DNA of 21,597 bases from JAIBJP01 sp035639875 (GCA_035639875.1 DASQXE010000176.1:1-21597); one strand, 5' to 3'. Positions 7,216 through 14,227 are shown, counted from the first letter of the stretch. The notes: generated by a model not told the origin, from the letters alone. Translations and numbers: made by a program.

Positions 7216-9201
7216 GTGTCGCTCGAGCTCGGGCATTCTCGGCCCATCGCGAGCCGCGAAGGGCCACCGCGGCTCATCCTGCGATTCGCTGTCTCGCTCG
7301 CGCTTGCGCTCGCGCTCGCGGCCGCAGCGATCCTGCTCGTCGTCCGCCACTTCAACACAATCCAGGCCGAACGTGCGGCGACCTCGCAGGCGCGCGTCAT
7401 CGCGAGCTCGGTGCTCAGCGCGTCTCTGCGGCAATCCGACTTCGCGAACGCGGTCGAGGGCACGCGCCGCTCGGAGTTGGACGCCCTCTTCGCCCGGCAC
7501 GTTCTCGAGAAGGGCGTGCTGCGCGTCGACGTATACGCCGCAGACGGCACGATGACGTACAGCACGAATCACCGACTCGTCGGCACGAAGGCCGACGAGC
7601 CTGCGCACGTCCACGAGGCCCTGAGCGGGACCGTTCGCGGAGATGTCACGACGATCCGCTCCACGAGCACCGCCGCATCCGGGCAGAAGGTGCTGCGCAC
7701 CTACGCGCCGGTGGCAGTGACCGGCGGCACCGGGGTCGTCGCCATCTTCCAGGACTACGCTCCGATCGCACGTTCCGCGAATGCAACGTTCTTCCCCGTC
7801 GCGGGGATCTTCGAGGCCGCGCTCGTCGCTCTCTTCATCATCCTCCTCCCGATCCTCAGTCGCGTCACGGCACGCATTCGGCGGCAGATGGACGAGATCG
7901 AACGGCACGCGTACTACGACGACCTCACCGGCCTTCCGAACCGAACGCTCTTCCGCGACCGGCTCGAGCAGGCCTTGTTCGCGGCGACCCGCGAAAGCGA
8001 GTCCGTGTCCGTGGTGGTCTTCGACGTCGACCGCTTCAAAGAGGTCAACGACGCACTCGGTCACGAGACGGGGGACATCCTCCTCCAAGAGCTTGCGACG
8101 CGCCTGCGGAGCGAGCTGCGCGCGCCCGAGACGCTGGCGCGCTTCGGCGGCGACGAACTCGGCTTGCTCCTCCCCGGCGCGTCCGCTGAGGACGCGGTCG
8201 AGGCGGCCGCGCGTGTCCACGCCACCCTCCATGCGCCGTTCACGCTCAGCGGGCTGCCGCTCGAGGTTGCGGTCAGCGCCGGCGTGGCCACGTTTCCGGC
8301 GCACGGCGATGACGCCGACATGCTTCTGCAGCGCGCGGACGTCGCCCTGTACGTCGCCAAGGACACCCACGTCGGGACAGCGGTCTACGATCCCGAGCAG
8401 GATCAGAACGACGCTGCCCGGCTCGCGCTCGCCGGCGAACTCCGACGCGCGATCGCCGGCGACCAGCTGGTCGTCTTCTTCCAGCCGAAAGCCGACCTCG
8501 CAAGCGGGCGAATCGTCGGCGCAGAGGCGCTCGTTCGCTGGGCGCACCCGGAGCGCGGCTTCATCCCTCCGAACGACTTCGTCCCGATCGCGGAGCGAAC
8601 GGGCCTCATCAAGCCCTTGACGCGCTCCGTCCTGTCAGCCGCGCTGAGCCAATGCCAGGCCTGGGCCTCGACCGGCCACGACCTCGACATCTCCGTCAAT
8701 CTGACGATTCCGGACTTGCTCGATCTCGAGCTGCCGGACCACATCGCCGGGCTCCTCGCAAGAACCGGAGTGCGCCCGGGGCAGCTCGAGCTCGAGATCA
8801 CGGAAACGACGATCCTCGCCGACCCGTTCCGAGTGCGTCAGGTCCTCGATCGACTCAACGAGATGGGCTTGCGGCTCGCCATCGACGACTTCGGTACGGG
8901 GTATTCGTCCCTCGCCTATCTCCGACGTCTCCCGGTGCAAACGATCAAGATCGACCGCTCGTTCGTCCTCGGGATGACGGCGGACGCGAACGACGCCACG
9001 ATCGTCCGCTCCACGATCGACCTCGGCCGCAACCTCGGCTTGGACATCGTCGCCGAGGGTGTTGAGACCCGCGAGTGTTGGGACGCGCTCCGAGACTACG
9101 GATGCACGCTGGCACAGGGATACCTGATCAGCCGGCCCGTGCCTGCCGAAGAATTCGGCGAGTTGCTCGACGAGCCTGCGCTCGCCGAGGCCGCGGGCTA
9201 G
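7216..9201 (+). CDS. Membrane GGDEF-EAL protein, probable c-di-GMP phosphodiesterase
   Basis: A 661-residue signalling protein. Two membrane helices (about 22-43 and 192-213) flank an extracytoplasmic sensor region of about 145 residues. A GGDEF domain follows (about 232-392) and an EAL domain (about 402-650). The GGDEF signature is GGDEL (311-315), and the usual I-site RxxD reads RAPE, so cyclase activity and product inhibition are doubtful although DxDxFK is kept. The EAL domain looks catalytic: E437 (AEALVRW), N495, the LEITET motif, D557-D558 (IDDFGTG), K578, AEGVET and Q634 are all present. Hydrolysis of c-di-GMP to pGpG at the membrane in response to an external cue is inferred. The GTG start lies two bases after the upstream stop. 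The TAG stop overlaps the sigma-factor stop from the other strand. Confidence 0.9.
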   Translation: MSLELGHSRPIASREGPPRLILRFAVSLALALALAAAAILLVVRHFNTIQAERAATSQARVIASSVLSASLRQSDFANAVEGTRRSELDALFARHVLEKGVLRVDVYAADGTMTYSTNHRLVGTKADEPAHVHEALSGTVRGDVTTIRSTSTAASGQKVLRTYAPVAVTGGTGVVAIFQDYAPIARSANATFFPVAGIFEAALVALFIILLPILSRVTARIRRQMDEIERHAYYDDLTGLPNRTLFRDRLEQALFAATRESESVSVVVFDVDRFKEVNDALGHETGDILLQELATRLRSELRAPETLARFGGDELGLLLPGASAEDAVEAAARVHATLHAPFTLSGLPLEVAVSAGVATFPAHGDDADMLLQRADVALYVAKDTHVGTAVYDPEQDQNDAARLALAGELRRAIAGDQLVVFFQPKADLASGRIVGAEALVRWAHPERGFIPPNDFVPIAERTGLIKPLTRSVLSAALSQCQAWASTGHDLDISVNLTIPDLLDLELPDHIAGLLARTGVRPGQLELEITETTILADPFRVRQVLDRLNEMGLRLAIDDFGTGYSSLAYLRRLPVQTIKIDRSFVLGMTADANDATIVRSTIDLGRNLGLDIVAEGVETRECWDALRDYGCTLAQGYLISRPVPAEEFGELLDEPALAEAAG

Positions 9202-10238
9202 GCAGCCGAGCGCAGCGCCTCGATCTCGCGCTGAACGGCCAGCCGCTCGAGCGCCCGCGCTTCGATCTGCCGCACCCGTTCGCGGGTGAGCCCGAGCCGG
9301 CGTCCGATCTCCTCCAGCGAGACCGGGTCCACGTCCCCGTTCAGTCCGTAGCGCAGCTTCACCACCTCGCGCTCGTTCTCCGGGAGCTGGGACACCGCCC
9401 GGCGGAGTGTGTCCTCGCCGAGACCGACCGTGACCTCCTCCTCGGGACTTTCCGACTCGCCGGCCACGAGCTCGCCGAACGTGCCGGTGGCTTCCTCGCC
9501 TATCGGCCGATCTAGGCTCGTCACCGCCCGCGCCGCCTCGCGCACCTCGCGCACCTGCTTGCCAGGCAGCTTGGCGGCTTTGGAAATCTCAGACTCCGTC
9601 GGAGGCCGCCCGAGCTTGATAGTGAGCTCCCGCTCGGCGCGGGCGATCTTCTGCTCGCGCTCGACGATGTGGACGGGGATGCGAATCTCGCGCGACTTGT
9701 TGGCGACGCCACGCTGCACGGCCTGGCGAATCCACCACGTCGCGTAGGTCGAGAACTTGAACCCGCGGCGCCAGTCGAACTTCTCGACAGCGCGAATCAG
9801 GCCGATGATCCCTTCCTGAATCAGGTCGAGGAGAGGAAGGCCGTGCCCCTGGTATTTCTTCGCGATCGAGACGACGAGACGCAGGTTCGAGTTGATCATG
9901 CGCTCCTTGGCCTCGCGGTCGCCGCGCTCGATCCGCTTCGCCAGTTCGACCTCCTCCTTGGCTGTGAGCAGCGGGTAGCGCCCGATCTCGTTGAGGAAGA
10001 GCTGGAGCGCGTCAGTCGTCGCGTGCGCCAGGTCGCCGTTCACGTACGTCGGTTGCGGTGCCGACTCGCGGGCGCAGTCGTCCTTCAACTCGATGCCGCG
10101 GCGCTCGATCTCCTCGTAGATGGCCTGGACGTCCTCGTCCTCGAGATCGAGCGTCTGCGCGACCTCGTCCACCTCCGAGAACTCGAGGCATCCATGCTCC
10201 TCGCCGTGCGCGAGGAGAGCCTGAACTTGCTCGTCCAT
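9198..10238 (-). CDS. rpoD: RNA polymerase primary sigma factor (sigma-70, RpoD/SigA type)
   Basis: A 346-residue sigma-70 protein that directs RNA polymerase to housekeeping promoters. It has a short region 1.1-like N-terminus (about 1-52), region 1.2 (DALQLFLNEIGRYPLLTAKEE), regions 2.1-2.4 with RMINSNLRLVVSIAKKY and KFSTYATWWIRQAV, region 3 (PPTESEISKAAKL) and region 4 with LPENEREVVKLRYGL and the helix-turn-helix EEIGRRLGLTRERVRQIE. Completeness of region 1.2 and region 3 marks it as primary-type rather than ECF. I chose the ATG at 10238; the frame stays open further upstream, but that part would run through the divergent promoter. A weak sigma-A promoter lies at 10243-10271. A closely related SigB-like paralogue cannot be excluded without the genome. 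Confidence 0.9.
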   Translation of the reverse strand: MDEQVQALLAHGEEHGCLEFSEVDEVAQTLDLEDEDVQAIYEEIERRGIELKDDCARESAPQPTYVNGDLAHATTDALQLFLNEIGRYPLLTAKEEVELAKRIERGDREAKERMINSNLRLVVSIAKKYQGHGLPLLDLIQEGIIGLIRAVEKFDWRRGFKFSTYATWWIRQAVQRGVANKSREIRIPVHIVEREQKIARAERELTIKLGRPPTESEISKAAKLPGKQVREVREAARAVTSLDRPIGEEATGTFGELVAGESESPEEEVTVGLGEDTLRRAVSQLPENEREVVKLRYGLNGDVDPVSLEEIGRRLGLTRERVRQIEARALERLAVQREIEALRSAA

Positions 10239-10242
10239 ACCT

Positions 10243-10271
10243 GTCGTATTTCGCGGTGTTGGCCGGGACAA
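10243..10271 (-). promoter_or_regulatory. Putative sigma-factor gene promoter
   Basis: On the minus strand TTGTCC (10271-10266) and TACGAC (10248-10243) are separated by 17 bp, with the ATG four bases beyond. The match to the -35/-10 consensus is moderate; the leader would be very short or absent. Confidence 0.4.
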
Positions 10272-10275
10272 ACAG

Positions 10276-10294
10276 CGAACGTATGTTCTATGAT
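10276..10294 (+). promoter_or_regulatory. LexA/SOS-type operator overlapping a TATGAT -10
   Basis: CGAACGTATGTTCT (10276-10289) fits the Gram-positive SOS box CGAACRNRYGTTYC at 13 of 14 positions, with a perfect GAAC-N4-GTTC dyad. It abuts TATGAT (10289-10294), which ends eight bases before the ATG of the radical SAM gene. LexA bound here would block RNA polymerase directly. It sits upstream of the proposed -35 of the divergent sigma gene, so its effect there would be smaller. Confidence 0.7.
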
Positions 10295-10302
10295 ACCGGG
10301 CG

Positions 10303-11205
10303 ATGGCGAGGGCACAGTACCTCGAGGACACCTGCAAGACCGCCCTCAATCGCGTGCCGGAGGCGAGCCGCGTTCCCTTTCGCTGGACGATCAATCCGTA
10401 CCGCGGTTGCACGCACAGCTGCCACTACTGCTTCGCCCGGGCATTCCACGCGTACCTCGACTTCGGTATCGGCGACGACTTCTCGAGCAAGATCGTCGTC
10501 AAGACGAACGTCGTGGAGGTCCTGCGCCGCGAACTCGCAGCGCCGCGCTGGGAGGGCGAGACGATCGCGATGGGCACGGCCACGGACCCCTACCAGCACT
10601 GCGAGGGCCGCTACAAGCTCATGCGCGGGATCCTCGGCGCGTTGGTCGACTTCCGAAACCCGCTTTCGATCCTCACGAAGTCGACCATGATCGTCCGCGA
10701 CCTCGATCTCTTTCGGGAGCTCAATGGGGTGGCGTCGCTCAGCGTGTCCATGAGCGTCGGCACCCTGGACGAGTCGGTGCGGCGGATCGTGGAGCCGGGC
10801 ACGCCGCCGGGACGCCGTCGTCTGGAGATTCTCGGGCGGTTCGCGCAAGCGGGCATCCGCACCGGGGTGCTCGTCGCGCCCATCCTTCCCGGACTGACGG
10901 ATGACGACGAGCACCTGGACGAAGTGCTCGCCGCGTGCGCGGAGGCCGGCGTCGACTACGCCTCGCCGATCGTCCTCCACGTGCGCTCCTCGATCCGCGA
11001 GCACTTCATGCCCTGGGTGGAGCGCACGTATCCCTGGCTCTATCCGCGCTACGTCGAGCTGTACGGAACCCGCGCGTACGCACCGAAGGCCTACCAGCAG
11101 GCGGTCGCTGAGCGCTTCGCGCGCGTGCGCCTCCGCCACGGTCTGACCGGCTCCGGCCATCGCGAAGCCCCGCCGCGCCAGGAACAGCTCGCCCTGTCCG
11201 TTTAG
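10303..11205 (+). CDS. Rv2578c-family radical SAM protein (SplB-related)
   Basis: A 300-residue cytosolic radical SAM enzyme. The 4Fe-4S cluster motif CxxxCxxC is C36, C40 and C43 in the diagnostic context NPYRGCTHSCHYCFARAFH, which belongs to the COG1533 group containing spore photoproduct lyase (SplB) and mycobacterial Rv2578c. Further family features are AMGTATDPYQHCEGRYKLMR, LTKSTMIVRDLDL and LVAPILPGLTDDDEHL. The family's substrate is not established. Kinship to SplB and a LexA-type operator on the promoter both suggest a role in DNA or nucleotide damage; that is inference. ATG at 10303 sits eight bases after a TATGAT -10, so translation is probably leaderless. The last 20 residues are variable. 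The stop is followed by a large inverted repeat. Confidence 0.87.
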   Translation: MARAQYLEDTCKTALNRVPEASRVPFRWTINPYRGCTHSCHYCFARAFHAYLDFGIGDDFSSKIVVKTNVVEVLRRELAAPRWEGETIAMGTATDPYQHCEGRYKLMRGILGALVDFRNPLSILTKSTMIVRDLDLFRELNGVASLSVSMSVGTLDESVRRIVEPGTPPGRRRLEILGRFAQAGIRTGVLVAPILPGLTDDDEHLDEVLAACAEAGVDYASPIVLHVRSSIREHFMPWVERTYPWLYPRYVELYGTRAYAPKAYQQAVAERFARVRLRHGLTGSGHREAPPRQEQLALSV

Positions 11206-11215
11206 GACCTGAGTC

Positions 11216-11272
11216 GGTGCCTGGCACGACCCGCCGGCCGTCCATTGCGGACATGGGGTCGTGCCTGGCACC
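11216..11272. repeat. Foldback element built from two GTGCCTGGCAC palindromes
   Basis: Arm GGTGCCTGGCACGACC (11216-11231) and arm GGTCGTGCCTGGCACC (11257-11272) form a 16-bp inverted repeat with one mismatch and a 25-nt loop, which itself holds a GTCC/GGAC stem. Each arm contains GTGCCTGGCAC, palindromic around its central T, at 11217-11227 and 11261-11271, 44 bp apart. It begins ten bases after the radical SAM stop codon and ends before the DUF72 promoter, so it could be a terminator, a REP-like element or an operator. Confidence 0.75.
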
Positions 11273-11296
11273 GGGACGTGGCCTTTTCGGCCCGGT

Positions 11297-11302
11297 TAGC
11301 AT
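11297..11302 (+). promoter_or_regulatory. Putative -10 (TAGCAT) of leaderless DUF72 gene
   Basis: TAGCAT ends seven bases before the GTG at 11310, the spacing expected if transcription starts at the start codon. No clear -35 is visible. Confidence 0.45.
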
Positions 11303-11309
11303 CGCGGGC

Positions 11310-12242
11310 GTGGCGGCGAGAATTCGGCTCGGGACGTGCTCGTGGGCGGACGAGTCGCTCGTCAAGTACTGGTACCCGAAAGGGGTCCGATCGGGAGAGG
11401 AGCGGCTCCGCTTCTATGCGGGCCACTTCGACACCGTCGAGGCGAACTCCACGTACTACCGGCTCCCGGATGAGGAGACGGTCGCCAAGTGGGCCGAGCG
11501 AGTCCCCGACGGCTTCCTCATGCACGTGAAGGCGTTCGGGATGATGACCCGCCATCCGGTCAAGGCGGATGTCCTCCCGCCTGACCTCCGCGACGGCGCT
11601 CCCGTCGACGACAAAGGCCGCATCGACCGGCCCGCACGGGAGCTCCGCGCCGAGGTCTTCGCTCGGTTCCACTCCGCGCTCGAGCCGCTGCGCGCCGCGG
11701 GCAAGCTCGGCGGCATCCTGCTCCAGTTCCCGTCCTACATCGTGCACAAGCCGTACTCGTTCGAGTATTTGGAGTGGGCGAAGGAGCAGCTCCGCGGCGA
11801 CCACATGCTCGTCGAGTTCCGCCACCGCAGCTGGCTCGAGGACGAGAACCGCGCGGGCGTCCTCTCCTTTCTCGAAGAGCTCGGAGCCACGCACGTCATC
11901 GTCGACGCCCCCAAAACCGACGCGAAGAACCTCGTCCCCACCGTCTTCGCACTCACGAGTCCGACCGCCTACGTGCGCATGCACGGGCGCAACGCGAAGA
12001 CATGGAACATCCGCGGCCGAAGCGCCGCCGAGCGGTTCGACTACCTCTACTCCGACGAGGAGCTGCGCGAGTGGGCCGAGCCCGTGGAAACGCTCGCCGA
12101 GGAGGCTGAGGAGGCCTACGTCATGTTCAACAACAACGGCCGCTCGCGCGATCCGCACGACCCCAGCCGGTGGATCTCGCAGGCACCCACGAACGCGGCC
12201 ACGTTCCGACGCATGCTCCAGGAGGAAGGCGCACCCGTGTGA
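11310..12242 (+). CDS. DUF72 (YecE-like) TIM-barrel protein
   Basis: A 310-residue protein of the DUF72 family. Family landmarks are GTCSWADESL at the N-terminus, VEANSTYYRLPDEETV, FLMHVKAFGMMTRHP, LLQFPSYI, LVEFRHRSWL, YVRMHGRN and AYVMFNNNGR near the C-terminus. Members adopt a TIM-barrel fold and are widespread; their reaction is not established. I place the start at the GTG at 11310 because the family motif begins six residues in, and because a TAGCAT hexamer lies seven bases upstream. The frame is open back to 11217, but that extension would run through the palindromic repeat and adds no family sequence. It lies downstream of the radical SAM gene, separated by the repeat, so it is probably transcribed on its own. 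Confidence 0.87.
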   Translation: MAARIRLGTCSWADESLVKYWYPKGVRSGEERLRFYAGHFDTVEANSTYYRLPDEETVAKWAERVPDGFLMHVKAFGMMTRHPVKADVLPPDLRDGAPVDDKGRIDRPARELRAEVFARFHSALEPLRAAGKLGGILLQFPSYIVHKPYSFEYLEWAKEQLRGDHMLVEFRHRSWLEDENRAGVLSFLEELGATHVIVDAPKTDAKNLVPTVFALTSPTAYVRMHGRNAKTWNIRGRSAAERFDYLYSDEELREWAEPVETLAEEAEEAYVMFNNNGRSRDPHDPSRWISQAPTNAATFRRMLQEEGAPV

Positions 12243-12300
12243 TTTCACCGACGAGCAACTAGAATTCAAGCTGCGGCAACCGGGTGCCGAAGGGGGCAAC

Positions 12301-12837
12301 GTGGGGAGTTTTGTGAGGGGAATAGTGGTACCCGTCGTCGGCCTACTCGCGGTCGGCTGTGCCCTGGCGCTGGTAGCGTTCGCTCCCGACGTACTGTTCC
12401 CGGGCGGAAGAGGTCCGCTCGGCCCCTTTTCGGTCCCTCCCGCCTCACGTGAAGTGGCGCGGGTCAGCGCGCCACCGAAGGCCGCTGAGCACACAGGCCG
12501 CCCTGGCTCGCCGACGCCGACTTCGACCTCGCCGCTCTCCGAGGCGACCTCGTCAGGCGCGCCGATCACAGCGACGCTAACCGGCGGCGAGGTCGAGGGC
12601 GTAAGGCCTGGGAAGTCCGGCAAGAGCGCTCTCCGCCGTGGCCGCGAGGGTGCTGCCGAGAATCCCGGCGAGGTCGAGAACGGCGCTAAGGCGCACGGCC
12701 AGGCCGCCAAACCCGCCAAGACGCACGGCCAGGCCGGCAAGGACACGATCCACGGCAAGGCGAAGGGCCACTACAAACCCAAGGCTCAAGGCAAGGCCAA
12801 GGGTCACTACAAGAAGAAGCCCGACCGACCTAGCTAG
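12301..12837 (+). CDS. Small membrane-anchored protein with Lys/His-rich repeat tail, unknown
   Basis: I recognise no family. The 178-residue product starts at a GTG (12301) with a GGGGG ribosome-binding stretch about seven bases upstream. It has one N-terminal hydrophobic helix (about 5-30, GIVVPVVGLLAVGCALALVAF), then a Pro/Ser/Thr-rich region and a strongly basic C-terminus. The tail contains repeats: KAHGQAAKPAK and KTHGQAGKD, then GKAKGHYKPK and GKAKGHYKKK. The topology suggests a short cytosolic end and an external basic tail that could bind cell-wall polymers, DNA or metal (His). All of that is inference. A TAGAAT at 12260-12265 may be its -10. The TAG stop lies inside the first of two CCTAGCTAGG palindromes. 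Confidence 0.6.
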   Translation: MGSFVRGIVVPVVGLLAVGCALALVAFAPDVLFPGGRGPLGPFSVPPASREVARVSAPPKAAEHTGRPGSPTPTSTSPLSEATSSGAPITATLTGGEVEGVRPGKSGKSALRRGREGAAENPGEVENGAKAHGQAAKPAKTHGQAGKDTIHGKAKGHYKPKAQGKAKGHYKKKPDRPS

Positions 12838-12880
12838 GCCTGGCCCCCTTTGCGAGCGGCGGCCCAGAGACCTAGCTAGG
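12827..12880. repeat. Two GACCTAGCTAGG repeats 42 bp apart, possible terminator
   Basis: The 12-mer GACCTAGCTAGG occurs at 12827-12838 and 12869-12880; its CCTAGCTAGG core is a perfect 10-bp palindrome. The two copies can pair with each other, and the second is followed by TTGTTT, so the pair could act as a terminator between the Lys/His-tail gene and the convergent aquaporin gene. The spacing equals four turns of B-DNA, so a protein-binding role is also possible. Confidence 0.65.
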
Positions 12881-12907
12881 TTGTTTGCGGTTTCACCAAT
12901 CCGTTCG

Positions 12908-13645
12908 CTAGGAGACCGCCGCGTCGCCCGGCCGTGGCTCCTCGACGCCGGTCTCGGGCGGCCCGACCGGCAGCGGCCGCAGCGGGCGGAGGTAGAGAAA
13001 CTCGTACGCGAGCGCGGCGATCCCGCCTCCGATGAGCGGGCCCAGGTACCAGATCCAGCCGTCCGCCCATTCCCAGTCGACGAGCTGCGGGCCGAACGCG
13101 CGCGAGGGGTTCATCGCCGCACCAGTAAGCGGCCCACCCATGAGGATGTCAGCCGCGATCGTCAGCCCGATTGCGAACCCGGCAATCGACTTGAACGCGC
13201 CGCGGGGATCGGCGGCGGTGGCGAACACCACCCAGACGAGGAAGAAGGTCATGACGATCTCGAGGACGAGGCCGGGAGCCACCGCGATGCGGTCGTTCAG
13301 AACCGGCGCGCCGAGCTTGAATTGCTTGACAACGTCGTTGGGAAAGATCCATTTGAGGAGGAGCGCCGCGAGCGTTGCGCCGGCGAGCTGAGCGGCCCAG
13401 TACATGGCCGCGAGCCCCGCGACGATTCGGCCGGTGATGAGAAACCCGAACGTGACGGCGGGATTGAAGTGGCCGCCGGAGATGTGGCCGAGCGCCGTGA
13501 CCATGATGGCGAGGATGAGCCCGTGCGCAGCGGCGATCCCGAGCAGGCTCCCTCCCGTGGCCATAATCGACCCGGCGCCGACGAACGTGAGCGCGAACGC
13601 GCCCACGAGTTCAGCCATGCTGCGCCGGAAGGCGTCTCGCTCCAC
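12908..13645 (-). CDS. Aquaporin / MIP-family channel
   Basis: A 245-residue six-helix channel protein of the plasma membrane. The two pore loops carry NPA (61-63, in SGGHFNPAVTFG) and a variant NPS (179-181, in GAAMNPSRAFGP). Aligning to AqpZ, the selectivity-filter positions are H41, I167, A176 and R182, in place of Phe, His, Thr and Arg of a strict water channel. That H-I-A-R set resembles plant tonoplast intrinsic proteins, some of which also pass ammonia, urea or H2O2. The context around the second loop (ADILMGGPLTG) is also TIP-like. The GTG start at 13645 follows a TACGCT hexamer by eight bases. An ATG at 13618 is an alternative start. The neighbour upstream is an AhpD-like peroxidase on the same strand, 33 bp away. 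Confidence 0.9.
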   Translation of the reverse strand: MERDAFRRSMAELVGAFALTFVGAGSIMATGGSLLGIAAAHGLILAIMVTALGHISGGHFNPAVTFGFLITGRIVAGLAAMYWAAQLAGATLAALLLKWIFPNDVVKQFKLGAPVLNDRIAVAPGLVLEIVMTFFLVWVVFATAADPRGAFKSIAGFAIGLTIAADILMGGPLTGAAMNPSRAFGPQLVDWEWADGWIWYLGPLIGGGIAALAYEFLYLRPLRPLPVGPPETGVEEPRPGDAAVS

Positions 13646-13678
13646 GGCGCCCGAGCGTAGTGCCGCCGCCGGACGGCG

Positions 13679-14227
13679 TTACGACGCTACCCAGTCCGGC
13701 TCGTCCTCGATTCCGACTGCGTCCGCCACCCGGTTGATGTAGTTGAAGTAGGACACGACCTGAATGGCGTCGTGAACGGCCGCCTCGCTCCAATCGTGCG
13801 CCCGCAGCGTGTCCACGTCGGCCTGGTCGATCGACGCCGGCCGCCGTGTCATCTGGACGGCGAAGTCACAAAGCGCCCGAACTCGTGGCTCCAGATCAGC
13901 TGCTCGATAGTCGTGCGCCGCGTGCCTCGCAAGCTCGTCGGGTGCGCCCTCGGCACGGAGGTCGTCGGCGTGCGCCCTGATTCAGTAGTGGCAATCGTTC
14001 GCACATGAGACGACGACCGCGAGGAGCTCGCGTTCCGCCCGGGAGAGCTCCGAGGGGCCGAACATGATCGCGCGATAGAGCCCCATCGAGGCCCTCAAGA
14101 CCGCCGGATTGAGCGACATCGACTTGACGATGTTGAAGACCTTCCCCGCGCGGGCGACGGCGGCGTCGTACTCGCGTTTCAGCGCGCCTGTCGCCTCGCC
14201 TTCGTCAATCAGCCTCAGGTGCGCCAT
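13679..14227 (-). CDS. AhpD-like peroxidase-related enzyme, candidate selenoprotein (in-frame TGA read as Sec82)
   Basis: Reading from ATG 14227 to TAA 13679-13681 gives 182 residues with a single internal TGA at 13984-13982, codon 82. The sequence on both sides belongs to the AhpD/CMD peroxidase-related family: LSRAERELLAVVVSCANDCHY before it, then IRAHADDLR, HDYRAADLEPRVRALCDF and QVVSYFNYINRVADAVG after it. AhpD's redox motif is E-x11-C-x2-C-x3-H. Here E67, C79, position 82 and H86 fit it exactly, with TGA replacing the second cysteine codon. The 100 codons after the TGA hold no stop and keep high GC at third positions. I therefore annotate one CxxU selenoprotein, a thiol/selenol peroxidase acting in the cytosol. 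The alternative is a single TGC-to-TGA nonsense change. No selA, selB or selC lies in this window. Confidence 0.75.
13953..13984 (-). promoter_or_regulatory. Candidate bacterial SECIS hairpin after the TGA codon
   Basis: On the minus strand, eight bases after TGA (13984-13982), GCACG (13973-13969) can pair with CGTGC (13957-13953) around an 11-nt G-containing loop. Its position suits a bacterial SECIS, whose apical loop lies some 16-37 nt past the UGA. The stem is short and flanking pairs are mismatched, so this is only a candidate. Confidence 0.35.

Noticed and set aside
6589..8547. 652-residue minus-strand frame opposite the GGDEF-EAL gene
   Set aside because: Long antisense frames are expected in GC-rich coding DNA; the plus strand encodes complete known domains.
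11202..12758. 518-residue minus-strand frame opposite the DUF72 and Lys/His-tail genes
   Set aside because: It covers recognised plus-strand genes and has no recognisable motifs; composition is that of antisense reading.
13679..13981. Simple pseudogene interpretation of the AhpD-like gene
   Set aside because: Not excluded, but a TGA at precisely the redox cysteine with 100 intact family-like codons beyond it is better explained by selenocysteine.
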